This document shows, one piece after another, positions 40,881 to 50,299 of a stretch of 64,000 nt of DNA. Source of the stretch: Tillandsia leiboldiana (taxonomy: Eukaryota > Streptophyta > Magnoliopsida > Poales > Bromeliaceae); contig JAQNDB010000521.1 in NCBI GenBank assembly GCA_029204045.2, forward strand, positions 1 through 64,000, read 5' to 3'. Each line of letters begins with the position of its first letter. Positions within the stretch are counted from its first letter, which is position 1. Below the pieces are notes generated by a model, which searched no databases, was not told where the DNA came from, and worked only from the letters and a program-made list of their open reading frames with translations. Position numbers and translations under genes: made by a program.

Positions 40881-42353
40881 ATGCCTTCCCGACGCAGGAT
40901 GCAGACGCGTTCTCAGCCTTCCTCCTCCCATGAGCCTGAGCAGGAGGAGTCAGCACAGGGTCAGCAGAGTGAGGTGCAGGAGTTTCGGGCTCAGATGGCC
41001 CTTTTGTCAGAGACTCTCCGACGTCAGGAAGAGACTTCCCGACGCCAGGAGGAGACTTTCCGGCGTCAGGAGGAGACCATGGATCGGATGATGCGCATGA
41101 TGGAGCTGAGGGCGCAGTCAGCTGTAGCACCCCCGGAGAGTTCCCCTGTACCTTCTTCGCTAGCTGTGGCACCCCAAATTGTACCAGCAGCACAGGCAGC
41201 CCCTAATGCACCGGTTACCAGTGGTCAGCCGTCCGGGATGGCAGGACAGTTGACCCCTACAGAGCAGCATGAGGTGGTTGATTTGTTGATGAGGTTTCGT
41301 CAGTTTGACCCGCCTCATTTTTCGGGATTGAGTTCGGAGCCGTGGGAGGCAGAGTCGTGGATCACGGCGATGGAGCGACATTTTTAGAGCATGTTTATTT
41401 AGGAGCGGTTTCAGGTACTGTTGGCGATAAACTTCTTGGAACGCAACGCCGAGGCTTGGTGGCGGCGTGTGCGACCTGCTGGTCCGCCTGGGACGCAGCT
41501 TCTTACTTGGGCAGATTTCCGTAGTCTTCTTCTTGGGGCTTTCTTTCCGGAGAGCGTCCGTCAGAGGTTAGAGAAGCAGCTGAAGAATCTGCGTCAGGGA
41601 GATCGACCCGTGCATGAGTACATCGCAGACTTCAACCAGTTGTTGGCCTGTGTACCGCACGCTGCGAGGGACGAGGCACATCGGATTTATATGTTTGAGC
41701 GGGGTTTGTGCCGAGAGATTTATCAGTTCGTCCGTTCGCGCAGATTGCAGACGTTGGACGCATCGATGGAGCAGGCACTTTACGTTGAGCGCGGAGAAGC
41801 GGTGATGGTTGAGGTGGCTACAGCTCTCGCAGTGATTCCAGGGGCGAATCGCCCAGCACCGGTTGATGAGGGACAGACGAGTCGGTAGGCACCTCCGAGA
41901 CCTCCACGATCTCACCCTGAGGGTCATGGGTTTCAGAGGCGCTAGAGATCTGGTGGGCACCCGCAACAGCCGCAGTAACAGCAGCGACAGCAGTTTTAGC
42001 AGCAGTATCGGCAGCAGCGACATGAGCGATGTGTCATCTGTGGCGGCCCTCATCTTCCGTCGCAGTGTGACCAGAGACGGGGACGGTGTTTCCTATGCGG
42101 AGAGTTGGGACATTTTCGAGCAGCTTGTCCCCGAGCCATTCTATCAGTGCGACCCCTTGCTACAGCACCCCCCTTGCCTGTTCAGGAAGCGGAAGCCCCT
42201 CCGGTACACCGTCAGACAGAGTGGGGTACGACGTGGGAACAAACGGGACGACGGTCTTCAGCACCGAGTGGACGGGTTTACGCAGCCCTGGTGGAGGGCA
42301 CCCCGGCAGCAGATCCTATCGCCACAGGTATGACTTTATTTTCTGTTAGCTGA
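40881..42353 (+). pseudogene. Gypsy-2 gag, six in-frame stops
   Basis: One frame runs from MPSRRRMQTRSQPSSS to the end at FSVS. It contains a coiled coil of near-exact repeats (RRQEETSRRQEETFRRQEET), the gag core (FDPPHFSGLSSEPWEAESWITAME, LLGAFFPESVRQRLEKQLKNLRQGDR) and two zinc knuckles, CVICGGPHLPSQC and CFLCGELGHFRAAC (42030-42113). Stops are at 41385, 41400, 41886, 41943, 41976 and 41997. Those in the Gln-rich linker (41886-41997) stand among CAG codons, so they are well explained by C-to-T changes. No frameshift is needed over 1.47 kb. The start is the first ATG after the primer site with the MPxRRR motif seen in Gypsy-3. Confidence 0.9.
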
Positions 42354-43311
42354 GTTGAGCTTTTGGATACCGTTGCATCTTTCTGCATGTGTTAGTAGGG
42401 TTTTTGCATCTCGGCATGTTATGGGTTAGGAAATTTTGCTACATGCATTAGCGACTGGATTCTTCACAGTATCATACGAGCAGAGGTGAATTTTGGGGCA
42501 TGATCGGGACAGCTGAGACTTGGGGAAGTACACCGGCAGGTGTGACGATTGAGTTGCAGCTCCACGACTCGGATTGAGCACACGGGATGGACCAGCTGGT
42601 GCAGTATCGTGCAACGATTGATTGTGGATTGAGAACAGTGACCTTCTCGCGAGTTGGACAATAGGAGATCATTTTCACAGGTCACCGCGGTATCCTTTCT
42701 GCAGTAGTGGCTTCAGCGGTTTTGGGTTAGGTGCTACCCGTTGAGCGTAGGTGACGCCTAGGACTAGAGATTGTGTCTCTAGGGGTCCCGGATAGGGTTG
42801 TGTTTCTAGGGGTCACGGATAGATCGTAGCTTCCGTTTTTGTAGCCACAGCAGGAACGACATCAACACTTCTCTCCATTTTTCTCGCCCTCGCGCTGAAA
42901 TTTACGAATAGGACGAAAGCTTCGAAAGGCTACTCCAGAAATGGAGACGGTGCCCGAACCAGTTCTTGTTTGATTGGGGCGAAGGCACTGGTCTTTCGAA
43001 ATTTTTGAGCTTTTCGTTAATTTCAACTGTTTTTCTAAATAGAGAGTTGGGGTTGATGACTTTCCTACTGGTGGGGCCCTTACCTTTCTTGTGGGTTGTG
43101 TTGGCGTAATTCGTGTAGTTTGGACGAGTAGAGTTGGCAGTTCTTCTTTGTCCCTAGTTCTTGGAGTTCCTGGGGTTTTTCCAGCTTTTGGACTCGCTTT
43201 GTGGAGAGTGAGTAGCGACTGGGGAGTTGGAGACTGTGTTGATGGATACTTACCTTTGGTTTGGAGACTCCCATTTGAGCCGTGTTAGTTTCGAGGACGA
43301 AACTTTCTTTT
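42354..43311 (+). other. Gypsy-2 non-coding remainder with protease traces
   Basis: About 42600-42720 reads NDCGLRTVTFSRVGQ and IIFTGHRGILSAVVASAV in one frame, reminiscent of the region after the gypsy protease active site, but with stops and no DTG motif. The rest is non-coding. A TTCTTGTTTGAT-loop hairpin with arms ACCAGT/ACTGGT is at 42958-42992. It ends with TTTCGAGGACGAAAC and the polypurine tract AGTGGGGGAGGA (43312-43323). Confidence 0.65.
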
Positions 43312-43323
43312 AGTGGGGGAGGA

Positions 43324-46300
43324 TGTGAGGACCCAAATCCCCACTTAAGGGTTTATTGATAGATTAGTGGCTTCTGGGAGTGTTTGTGCGCGTGTCGGGC
43401 CCAAGAAATGGATTCCCGGTGTAAATTGGGAGCAAGTTTGCTTCACCGGAGGCCTTTGGAAAATTTTAGAAGTGGAATTGGGCCAAACGGACAGCGGATT
43501 TGGATTCAGCGCGCGAAAACGATGAAAATGGACTATTTACTTGTATTTTTCGGAGTCCGGAGGAGAAAACACGGATTTCGAGGTGTTTGGACACTGTTCC
43601 GGCGGCCGGAGAGGCGCAGGCGGCGGCTGGCGGCGGAGCGCAGCGGCTAGCGGCGTAGCGCGGCGGCGGGCGGAGGCGCAGCCGCTCGGTCCACCGCGGA
43701 GGCGTGCACCCGGGCGCTGCCCACGTGGCGGCTTCCTGTTGGCCGGCGCAGCAGGCGCGGTCCACGGAATTGGCGCGGGTGTACGGTGGACCGAGGGGTG
43801 GCCACGCGGCGGCTCGTGGTTGGCGGGTCTTTGTGCGCGCGGTCCACGCAGCGGCGGGGGCAGGTGGCCGTACGCACAGGTTGTCGGGGGCGACGTTGGG
43901 GCGCCACATGGCGCCCCGCGGCTGGCCGGGTGCAGCCGCCCCACGCCTGCGTGTCTGGCCACGCGGCGCTCCGCGATTCGCGGGCGCTCGTGCGCCGGGC
44001 GCGGGGGAAGCCACAGGGACACGTGGCGGCTCCAGAGCAATCCGGGCGCGCACAGTGTTGGGCCAGGCCCAACACTGTAGCAGCCCGGATGCCCCGGGCG
44101 CCCGGATTTGGGCCCAAAAGTCCAAATGTTGATTTTTTCGGGCTGGGCCTATTTAAACCCCTCTTTCACCCAGAGTTGGGGGTTTTTGCCGAACTCGTCT
44201 GCCCTTGGACCCTTCAGCAAAGTTGGAGATCTTCCTGTCGCGCATCTTTTGGCAGAGGCCCAGAATTTTTGGAGGCCCCGACGTCGACGACTTCGGCATC
44301 GTAGCACAGAGCGAATATCTTTCATCTGAGGCCCGTTATCGTCGCATTTTGGTCTGAGAGGTCCACCGAGCTACTCCGACAGTATTTTTGGACAATTTTC
44401 ATGGCGTCACATTCACGAGAGGTACGTCTTCGATTTCCATGTTGATCGCCTTGCTTGATTCTGAGTTCATGGCACGGTTTTCGAGACATTTCTGAGCCAC
44501 TGTTTTGCTGGTGGAGTTTATGGACAGCAGCCCTTGCCGGAATTTTATCTCCGCGCTCGATCGTCGGATCGTGATGAGCCCGCGCACTTTTTACATCTAC
44601 TCGTCGCGAGGATTATCGTCGTATTTTTTTGGGATTTTTCTGTGGCTTGCTCGAAGGTATACTGTTTCCCCTTTTACTGTGCAGAGTCTTACAGTTGTGT
44701 GGTTGTGAGTTTTTGCCCGCCTGTACTGTGGAATTTGTAACTCGGCCTACAGGGCTCGGAATTGCACGTGTAGGTAACCGTTTCGAAGGTCTCGATGCGA
44801 GGATCATAGAAGTATTTTTATTGGATTTTTTGGAGCACTGTTTACAGGTGAAAAATGCGCATCTTTGGGACTGTTCCAGCAGATTGGTTGTATTTGGGTT
44901 TTTGGAGGAATAAAGTGTAATCATGGACTTTTTGTTGTACCCAGGGGTATTTGTGGGTGTTTGTGAACCCGTTGGTGTTGAGGATTCGTGAAGGCTGTTG
45001 CTCCTGGTATTTTTCAGCTGTGGAACCTTGGACTGTTAGCGTTCTCAGGTGGATGGCCCTGTCTCCAAGATTGATGGACTGTGCATTAAATCTGCTATTG
45101 TAGGACTATGCATGATAGTGAAATTCTTGTGTAGCATGCTAGAATGTAGGAATTGCTATTCCTTGTATTATCTGATGATCTTGTCATCTCCTTGCTTTCT
45201 ATCATGAGTAAAATTATTGTTATCTTGGAACTTGACCTAGCACCCCCGTCATATGCTGCATGTGTAACCAGACCAGTAGAAAACTCCAACTTGGGCTAGG
45301 ATTACTCTGCTTTAGACATCCACATTTTTTATTCCTTCCTGGACATAGTGTTTTACTCTCCCGGGTAGTGGGCCGAGTGGTCGGGATTTCTTTTAGTGTG
45401 GGATGCATATTACACTCGTGTTTGGGAGCAGAGTGGAGTCTGGTAGATGTAGTTGATCGCTCATCTGTGCGGGAGCCGTTTGGGTAGACGGCGGCCCCGG
45501 GATGTTTTGTTTTCTTGTTTTATTGTCGCCACTGTGTTAGTGGCAGCTGCATACCAGTGTCAGCAGGACCTTGAATCCAAAACCATTTTTGGACACACAT
45601 ATGATTTTAGTCAACCAATGTTTTCTTCCAAGCATCGTAGGGTCGCCTGAGTCTGTTCTTGTTTGATTGGACGAAGGCATTAGCTTTTCGAGGCTTGGAT
45701 ATAAAACTTGCTTTCAATCATTTTCCTAAATAGAACTAAAAATCATTAAATATGGATTTCTTCCAGATCAAATGGCTTTCAGTAAGAAATGTCACCTTTT
45801 TCCTATAAATTATCCACTCGAGATGATTCGAGTGGTCTGGGTTCTAAGGTCTGCCTTTTTCTTTGGGACGAGAACAACGGGAGGCTATGCCTAGAGCCTA
45901 TTCTTGTTTGATAGGGTTGTAGGTTCTAGTCTTTCGGGATTTTCGGACCCTTTATTGTTGTCTGTTGTGGAGTTTATCCTGTCAGTGAGTCTGCAGGTTG
46001 GGTTGATGTTCTGTTGTTGGGAACCGTTAGAGTTGACGATGGTCCCGGGTCGTTGAGTGTTGTCCGACCAGTTTTGTTAGCCCAGAGTTGTGGGTCGATC
46101 CCGGCTGTGGAGTATCTCCAGCCAGTGTGTTTTGTGCTGTGAGTTGCGGGAGTTTGCTGGTGTCTCGGGTCTCGAGTGAGCTGATCAACTGAGTCGTCGA
46201 GAGTGCTCCGACCGTTGTGCGAGATGTTGAGGATTTGAGTCCTTCCGTTCTGAGAGTGAGCGTGGATTTTGACTATAGCCTGCAGGAGCCACCTTGAGCT

Positions 46301-47135
46301 CGACAGAGTGCACGGATACCTTTTTCCTCGGTGGGGTCGCACCTCTCGAGAGCCACGCCCGGGGTGGATCTGTTACTTTTGTATCGCGACTTGTCGACGC
46401 AGTCCCTCTAGCTGGGCCAGTTTTGGCAGTCATGGACGCCCTACGTCAATCCGGTCCTACGTGGATGTAACGGCAGTAGGTAGGCGCAGGCTTGACTGGA
46501 CCCGAGGAGGCAGTCAGTTCAGATTGGGTGACTATACTGTTATGTTAGAGGATGCACCATGTTTTCATCTGTTCCACTTTTTGAGCATCTAGATAGGGGC
46601 ATAGTAGCTGTAGAGTTATTCCTTTCCAGCTCTTTCTTTCAGTATTTCATTTGTTACTTCATGCCTCTAGTAGACTTAGTGGGCAGACCGTTGGGCTTGT
46701 TGGCGGCACCCACTGAGAACTACTGTGGGATGTAGTTCTCACACCCGTCGTGGTGTCTTTTTCCCCATGGACTTCTACTCCTGTTCCTGCTGCTCCAGCT
46801 GCTGCTTCTTCAGATCGAGGTAAGGGAGTCGCGAGCTAGATCCCTACCAGTCGTCGTCCAGAGAGTAGTTGTACCCTTTTTATATTTTGAGAGTTTCTTG
46901 TTGAGAGACCTTTGTAGTGAGGTATAGAGTTGTACTTTTCTTTCATAGATGAGAGACTTTTGTACTTATGGTAAGAGACTTTTGTATTTCTAGCAGTTTA
47001 CTTTCAGCTCAGATATCTGTATAGCTGTAGTATCTATCTTTTGCAGGTTGGACGCTTCGTCTATACGGGGTTCACCGTATGGGCGGCGGATCTGTTGGCG
47101 AGCCCGGGTCGCAGTTTCGACCCCGGGGCGTGACA
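43324..47135 (+). repeat. Gypsy-2 3' LTR, 3812 bp
   Basis: It begins TGTGAGGACCC after the polypurine tract and ends GGGGCGTGACA. U3 (43324 to about 44150) is very GC-rich and carries CACGTG-type units and a TATA-like CTATTTAAAC at about 44147. Two TTCTTGTTTGAT-loop hairpins lie at 45645-45678 and 45891-45929. The final 460 bases match 40104-40578. Reading frames over the GC-rich part are compositional. Confidence 0.9.
45645..45929 (+). repeat. Two TTCTTGTTTGAT-loop hairpins in the Gypsy-2 LTR
   Basis: Unit 1 has arms GCCTGAGTC (45645-45653) and GACGAAGGC (45670-45678), pairing except for two central purine mismatches (tandem G-A type), and loop core 45656-45667. Unit 2 has arms CTAGAGCCTA (45891-45900) and TAGGTTCTAG (45920-45929), ten pairs with one G-U, and loop core 45901-45912. 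The loop core is identical, while the stems share no sequence. Confidence 0.75.
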
Positions 47136-48045
47136 AAGTAGACTTCCAATCATGCTTCGGTAAAGCTTCTCGTCTACTTTTTCTCCGTGAGATTCACATC
47201 CAAGTCCCTTATTGCTAGTTCCCATGGGAGTCGGAAAGTCTTTAGAATCTTCTAATCAAAATTTCTTGACCAACTCCTTTGCATACTTGGATTGACACAA
47301 ATGAATGCCCTCTTCAGTTTGTTTTACTTGCAATCCAAGAAAGTATGTCAACTCGCCCATCATGGACATCTCAAATTCGCTTTCCATTGTTTCGGCGAAT
47401 TTTGAAGCATCATTATTCCTTGTAGCTCCAAACACAATGTCATCCACATAGATTTGTGCTACAATGAAATTGTCTTGAAAGTGCTTCACAAAGAGTGTCC
47501 GATCGGCTCCACCTCGAGTATAGCCCTTTTCCAAAAGGTGTTTTGTCAGTCTTTCGTACCATACTCGCGGTGCTTGTTTTAGACCGTAAAGAGCCTTTTT
47601 CAATCGAAAAATATGGTTTGGAAGTTTATGATCAATGAAACCTTTCGGTTGAGCAACATATACTTTTTCATTTAGAAAACCATTTAAAAACGCGTTCTTA
47701 ACGTCCGTTTGAAAAATTTTATTTTAAAATGACAAGCGATAGCAAATACAATACGAATTGACTCGAGACGGGCTACCGGGGCAAAAGTTTCATCAAAGTC
47801 TATACCTTCAACTTGTGAATAGCCCTGAGCAACTAACCTTGCTTTGTTCTGAATAACGGTACCTTCTTTATTTTTCTTGTTCTTGAAAGTCCATTTTGTA
47901 CCGATGATGTTTTGTTGCTTCGGGGGCTTCGTTAATTCCCAGACTTTGTTCCTTTCAAATTGATTGAGCTCTTCTTGCATAGCTTCTATCCAATAGTCGT
48001 CCTGAAGAGCTTCATCACTATTCCTTGGTTCTACCATGGAGACAT
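47136..48045 (-). pseudogene. Copia-4 reverse transcriptase fragment
   Basis: This is a minus-strand copia RT piece close to Copia-1 and Copia-2. From 48037 downward it reads MVEPRNSDEALQDDYW, KVWELTKPPKQQNIIGTKW and GYSQVEGIDFDETFAPVAR, then a frameshift near 47700. The second frame has ALYGLKQAPRVWYERL and the catalytic YVDDIVFG (about 47440-47463), then another frameshift near 47256 before KLYRSMIGSLL at the edge. It is cut on the left by Gypsy-2 (47135) and on the right by Copia-3 (48046); the rest of the element is not in the window. It is the old host of the right-hand block. Confidence 0.9.
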
Positions 48046-49246
48046 TATTAAGGAATTTGTTTTGGCATATTTCGTGAAAGTGTTTAAGTCTTGAAGATTG
48101 AAGATGAAGAACTTTGGATCATATACCTCAATCTCAAGTAAGAAGAATTCAAAAGGATCAAGGTACGTTTAACTAAATATTTTTGGTGATCCGAATACAT
48201 CTTATAGTATAGAAACACTTGGATGGATTTTTAATCGCATAAAAATCAAAAACTGGACATGTTATATGTTCAGGATCCGGAACAGGTAACTACAGTCCGG
48301 ACCCCGAACATAGGGTAGTTCATGCGCAAATCCAGTCCGGAACACACCTGTTTCTGTTCCGGACCCCGAACGTGGGTTTTGCTGAAAATGTATGAACAGT
48401 CCGGACCGTGGTATTTCGTTCCGGATCCCGAACGTGTGTTTTTCTGGAAATAGTCTGTTTCGCTACGACAGTCCGGATCGCAGTATTCCAGTCCGGACCG
48501 TCGTCCTGAAAAATTCCAGATAAGGTTAGTTTTTTATTCTTATCTTCTTCCAATGGTTTCTAACCTATAAATAAACCCTACGATTCATTTTTAGGGTAAT
48601 CCAAAATACGGTCGAAAAAGAGAAATCCACCTATAGAGAAGAAAGGAAATAACTAAATTTAATTCTATGTTTCTTCTTCTATATTAATTAATTTGATTCT
48701 AGGTTTTCATACTCAGATTTTGAGTAGAATCAAATTAATGAATACTTAGATGGTATTTCCGATCTATCTTTGATCTAAGTATTCGGCGGATCATCATCAC
48801 CCAAAAACAATGATTTTTCCAAAATCGGCGTGTGGACTCGCGTGGCCTTGTGGATTCAAGGTGCTACCGCTCTCGTGGATTTGGAGCGAGGTACGTTCGT
48901 GGATTCGAGACGTGCTACTGGGTGAAGACCGTGGATTCGGTCAGATGTCGTGGACTCGACGTTGGACGCTGTGGATTCGGCGTTGGATGCAAATCGTGGA
49001 TTCGAGGAGCGTTGCGGAGCTAGCGGAGAAGATCAACTAGGAGCCTATGGATTTCACCGTGTTATCGGTCCCGTAGTTTTTTACTCCTGTGATGGAGTTT
49101 TCCACGTAAAATCTCTGCGTGTTATTTATTTTTCCGCATTGGGTTTTATTACGCAAAGATTTTTGAGTGTTTATTGTTTACACCTATTCACCCCCCTCTA
49201 GGTGTTTTTTTCCCCTATTTAGATCTATATTATACAGAACCCAACA
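48046..49246 (+). repeat. Copia-3 5' LTR, 1201 bp
   Basis: It aligns with 6906-8244. Promoter palindromes of type AGTCCGGACC and GTTCCGGACC lie at 48272-48512, a TATA box CTATAAATAAA at about 48565, and the TGGATT/TGGACT hairpin array at about 48828-49010. The U5 motif CACCTATTCACCCCCCTCTAGG follows near 49180, and the end is GAACCCAACA. Confidence 0.9.
48828..49010 (+). repeat. TGGAYT hairpin array, Copia-3 version
   Basis: The same eight positions as in Copia-1 are kept. Substitutions in stems mostly keep pairing: ATGTCG/CGACGT and ACGCTG/CGGCGT now contain a G-U pair, CGTG/CGCG a G-U pair, and CGTTCG/CGA-G-ACG a bulge. CCTTG/CAAGG and GACCG/CGGTC are unchanged. Two loops read TGGACT. Confidence 0.7.
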
Positions 49247-49248
49247 AG

Positions 49249-49260
49249 TGGTATCAGAGC
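49249..49260 (+). other. Copia-3 primer binding site (tRNA-iMet)
   Basis: TGGTATCAGAGC starts three bases after the LTR end CCCAACA. Confidence 0.93.
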
Positions 49261-49279
49261 GGGAATAGGGTTGTAAACA

Positions 49280-50299
49280 ATGGTTGAAGGTGGAAACATC
49301 AACAGACCCCCGTTCTTCGATGGAACAAACTATGCCTACTGGAAAGTACGGATGAAAGCCTTTTAAATTTCCATCGACGAACGGGTGTGGCAATCTATCG
49401 AGTTAAGATGGTCAAATCCACCTGAAGTTATTGTTGATGTTCACACCATCAAACCTAGGTCGAAATGGACCAAGGAAGAGATTGACTCATCTTCTTACAA
49501 TGGCAAAGGAATTAACGCCTTATTTAATGCTTTGTCGCAAACTGAGTTCTCTCGTGTCTCGGCATGTGAGACTGCGAAAGAAATCTGGGATGTTCTACAA
49601 GTTACACATGAGGGAACAAACCTTGTGAAGATTCAAAAACTGCAAATGCTTACGAGCAAGTTTGACTCTATTTTCATGGCAGAAAATGAATCGTTCACAG
49701 ATTACTATACGCGATTGCAAGACATCGTGAATACATGTGCTAACTTGGGAGAGAAAATTCCAGAATTTAAAGTTGTAAGAAAGATTTTAAGGACTCTTCC
49801 TGAAAAATTTCGTTCCAAGGTTATGGCCATTGAAACTATTAAACACCCGGACGAAATTCGTGTAGAAAAATTAGTTGGTTCATTACAAACATATGAAATG
49901 ACATTTCCTACTAACTATTCTTCGGGAAAGGCATCCTCTTCTAAGTCTTCAGGTTATGCGTTGAAAACAACAAAAGAAGAAGACACGGATTCATCCTCCT
50001 CGGACGACGACGAGAACCTATCTATGGAGGATTTTGAAAAGCAGCTTGCTCTCTTGACAAGAAAATTTCGCCGAAACTTTCGAAGGGGCAATTCAAGTAA
50101 AACTTCATCCTTCGTAAAGTCGAAGAAAGGCAAAGGTTCTTCTAACTTTAAATCAAGAAAGCAAGAGAGTTCTTCAAGAGATAAAATAAACTCAGAGGGA
50201 CAAGTCCAATGCTTCAAGTGCCGAGGATACAGTCACATCTCAACGGAGTGTCCCAATAAGAATCTGTCGAAGAAGAAAGCGATGGAAGCCGTCACTTGG
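49280..50299 (+). pseudogene. Copia-3 gag, first segment, one stop
   Basis: The ATG at 49280 gives MVEGGNINRPPFFDGTNYAYW, 20 bases after the primer site. A TAA at 49364-49366 replaces a Leu codon (TTA). The gag core follows (VWQSIELRWSNPPE, AKEIWDVLQVTHEGT, KILRTLPEKFRSKV), then a Ser/Asp-rich linker and the first zinc knuckle CFKCRGYSHISTEC (about 50209-50250). It ends at the Trp codon 50297-50299, where Gypsy-3 was inserted, and continues in frame at 61665. Confidence 0.92.
50295..50299. other. Target duplication of Gypsy-3, left copy (CTTGG)
   Basis: CTTGG precedes the LTR start TGTAGGACC and is repeated at 61660-61664 after the other LTR. Confidence 0.95.

Larger units (their letters stand above)
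40103..47135 (+). mobile_element. Gypsy-2, gag-only long-LTR retrotransposon, 5' LTR truncated
   Basis: Order is a 476-bp end of the 5' LTR, primer site, gag, about 0.95 kb without coding, polypurine tract, and a complete 3' LTR of 3812 bp. Protease survives only as faint traces after gag; RT, RNase H and integrase are absent. The 3' flank at 47136 is Copia-4 reverse transcriptase, which it split. The matching left flank is lost with the truncation at Gypsy-1b. Like Gypsy-4 it is a TR-GAG-type element, but more decayed. Confidence 0.88.

Noticed and set aside
45000..46600. Possible host gene exons in the AT-richer part of the Gypsy-2 LTR
   Set aside because: The region lies between secure LTR ends, its frames are short, and no conserved domain can be seen.
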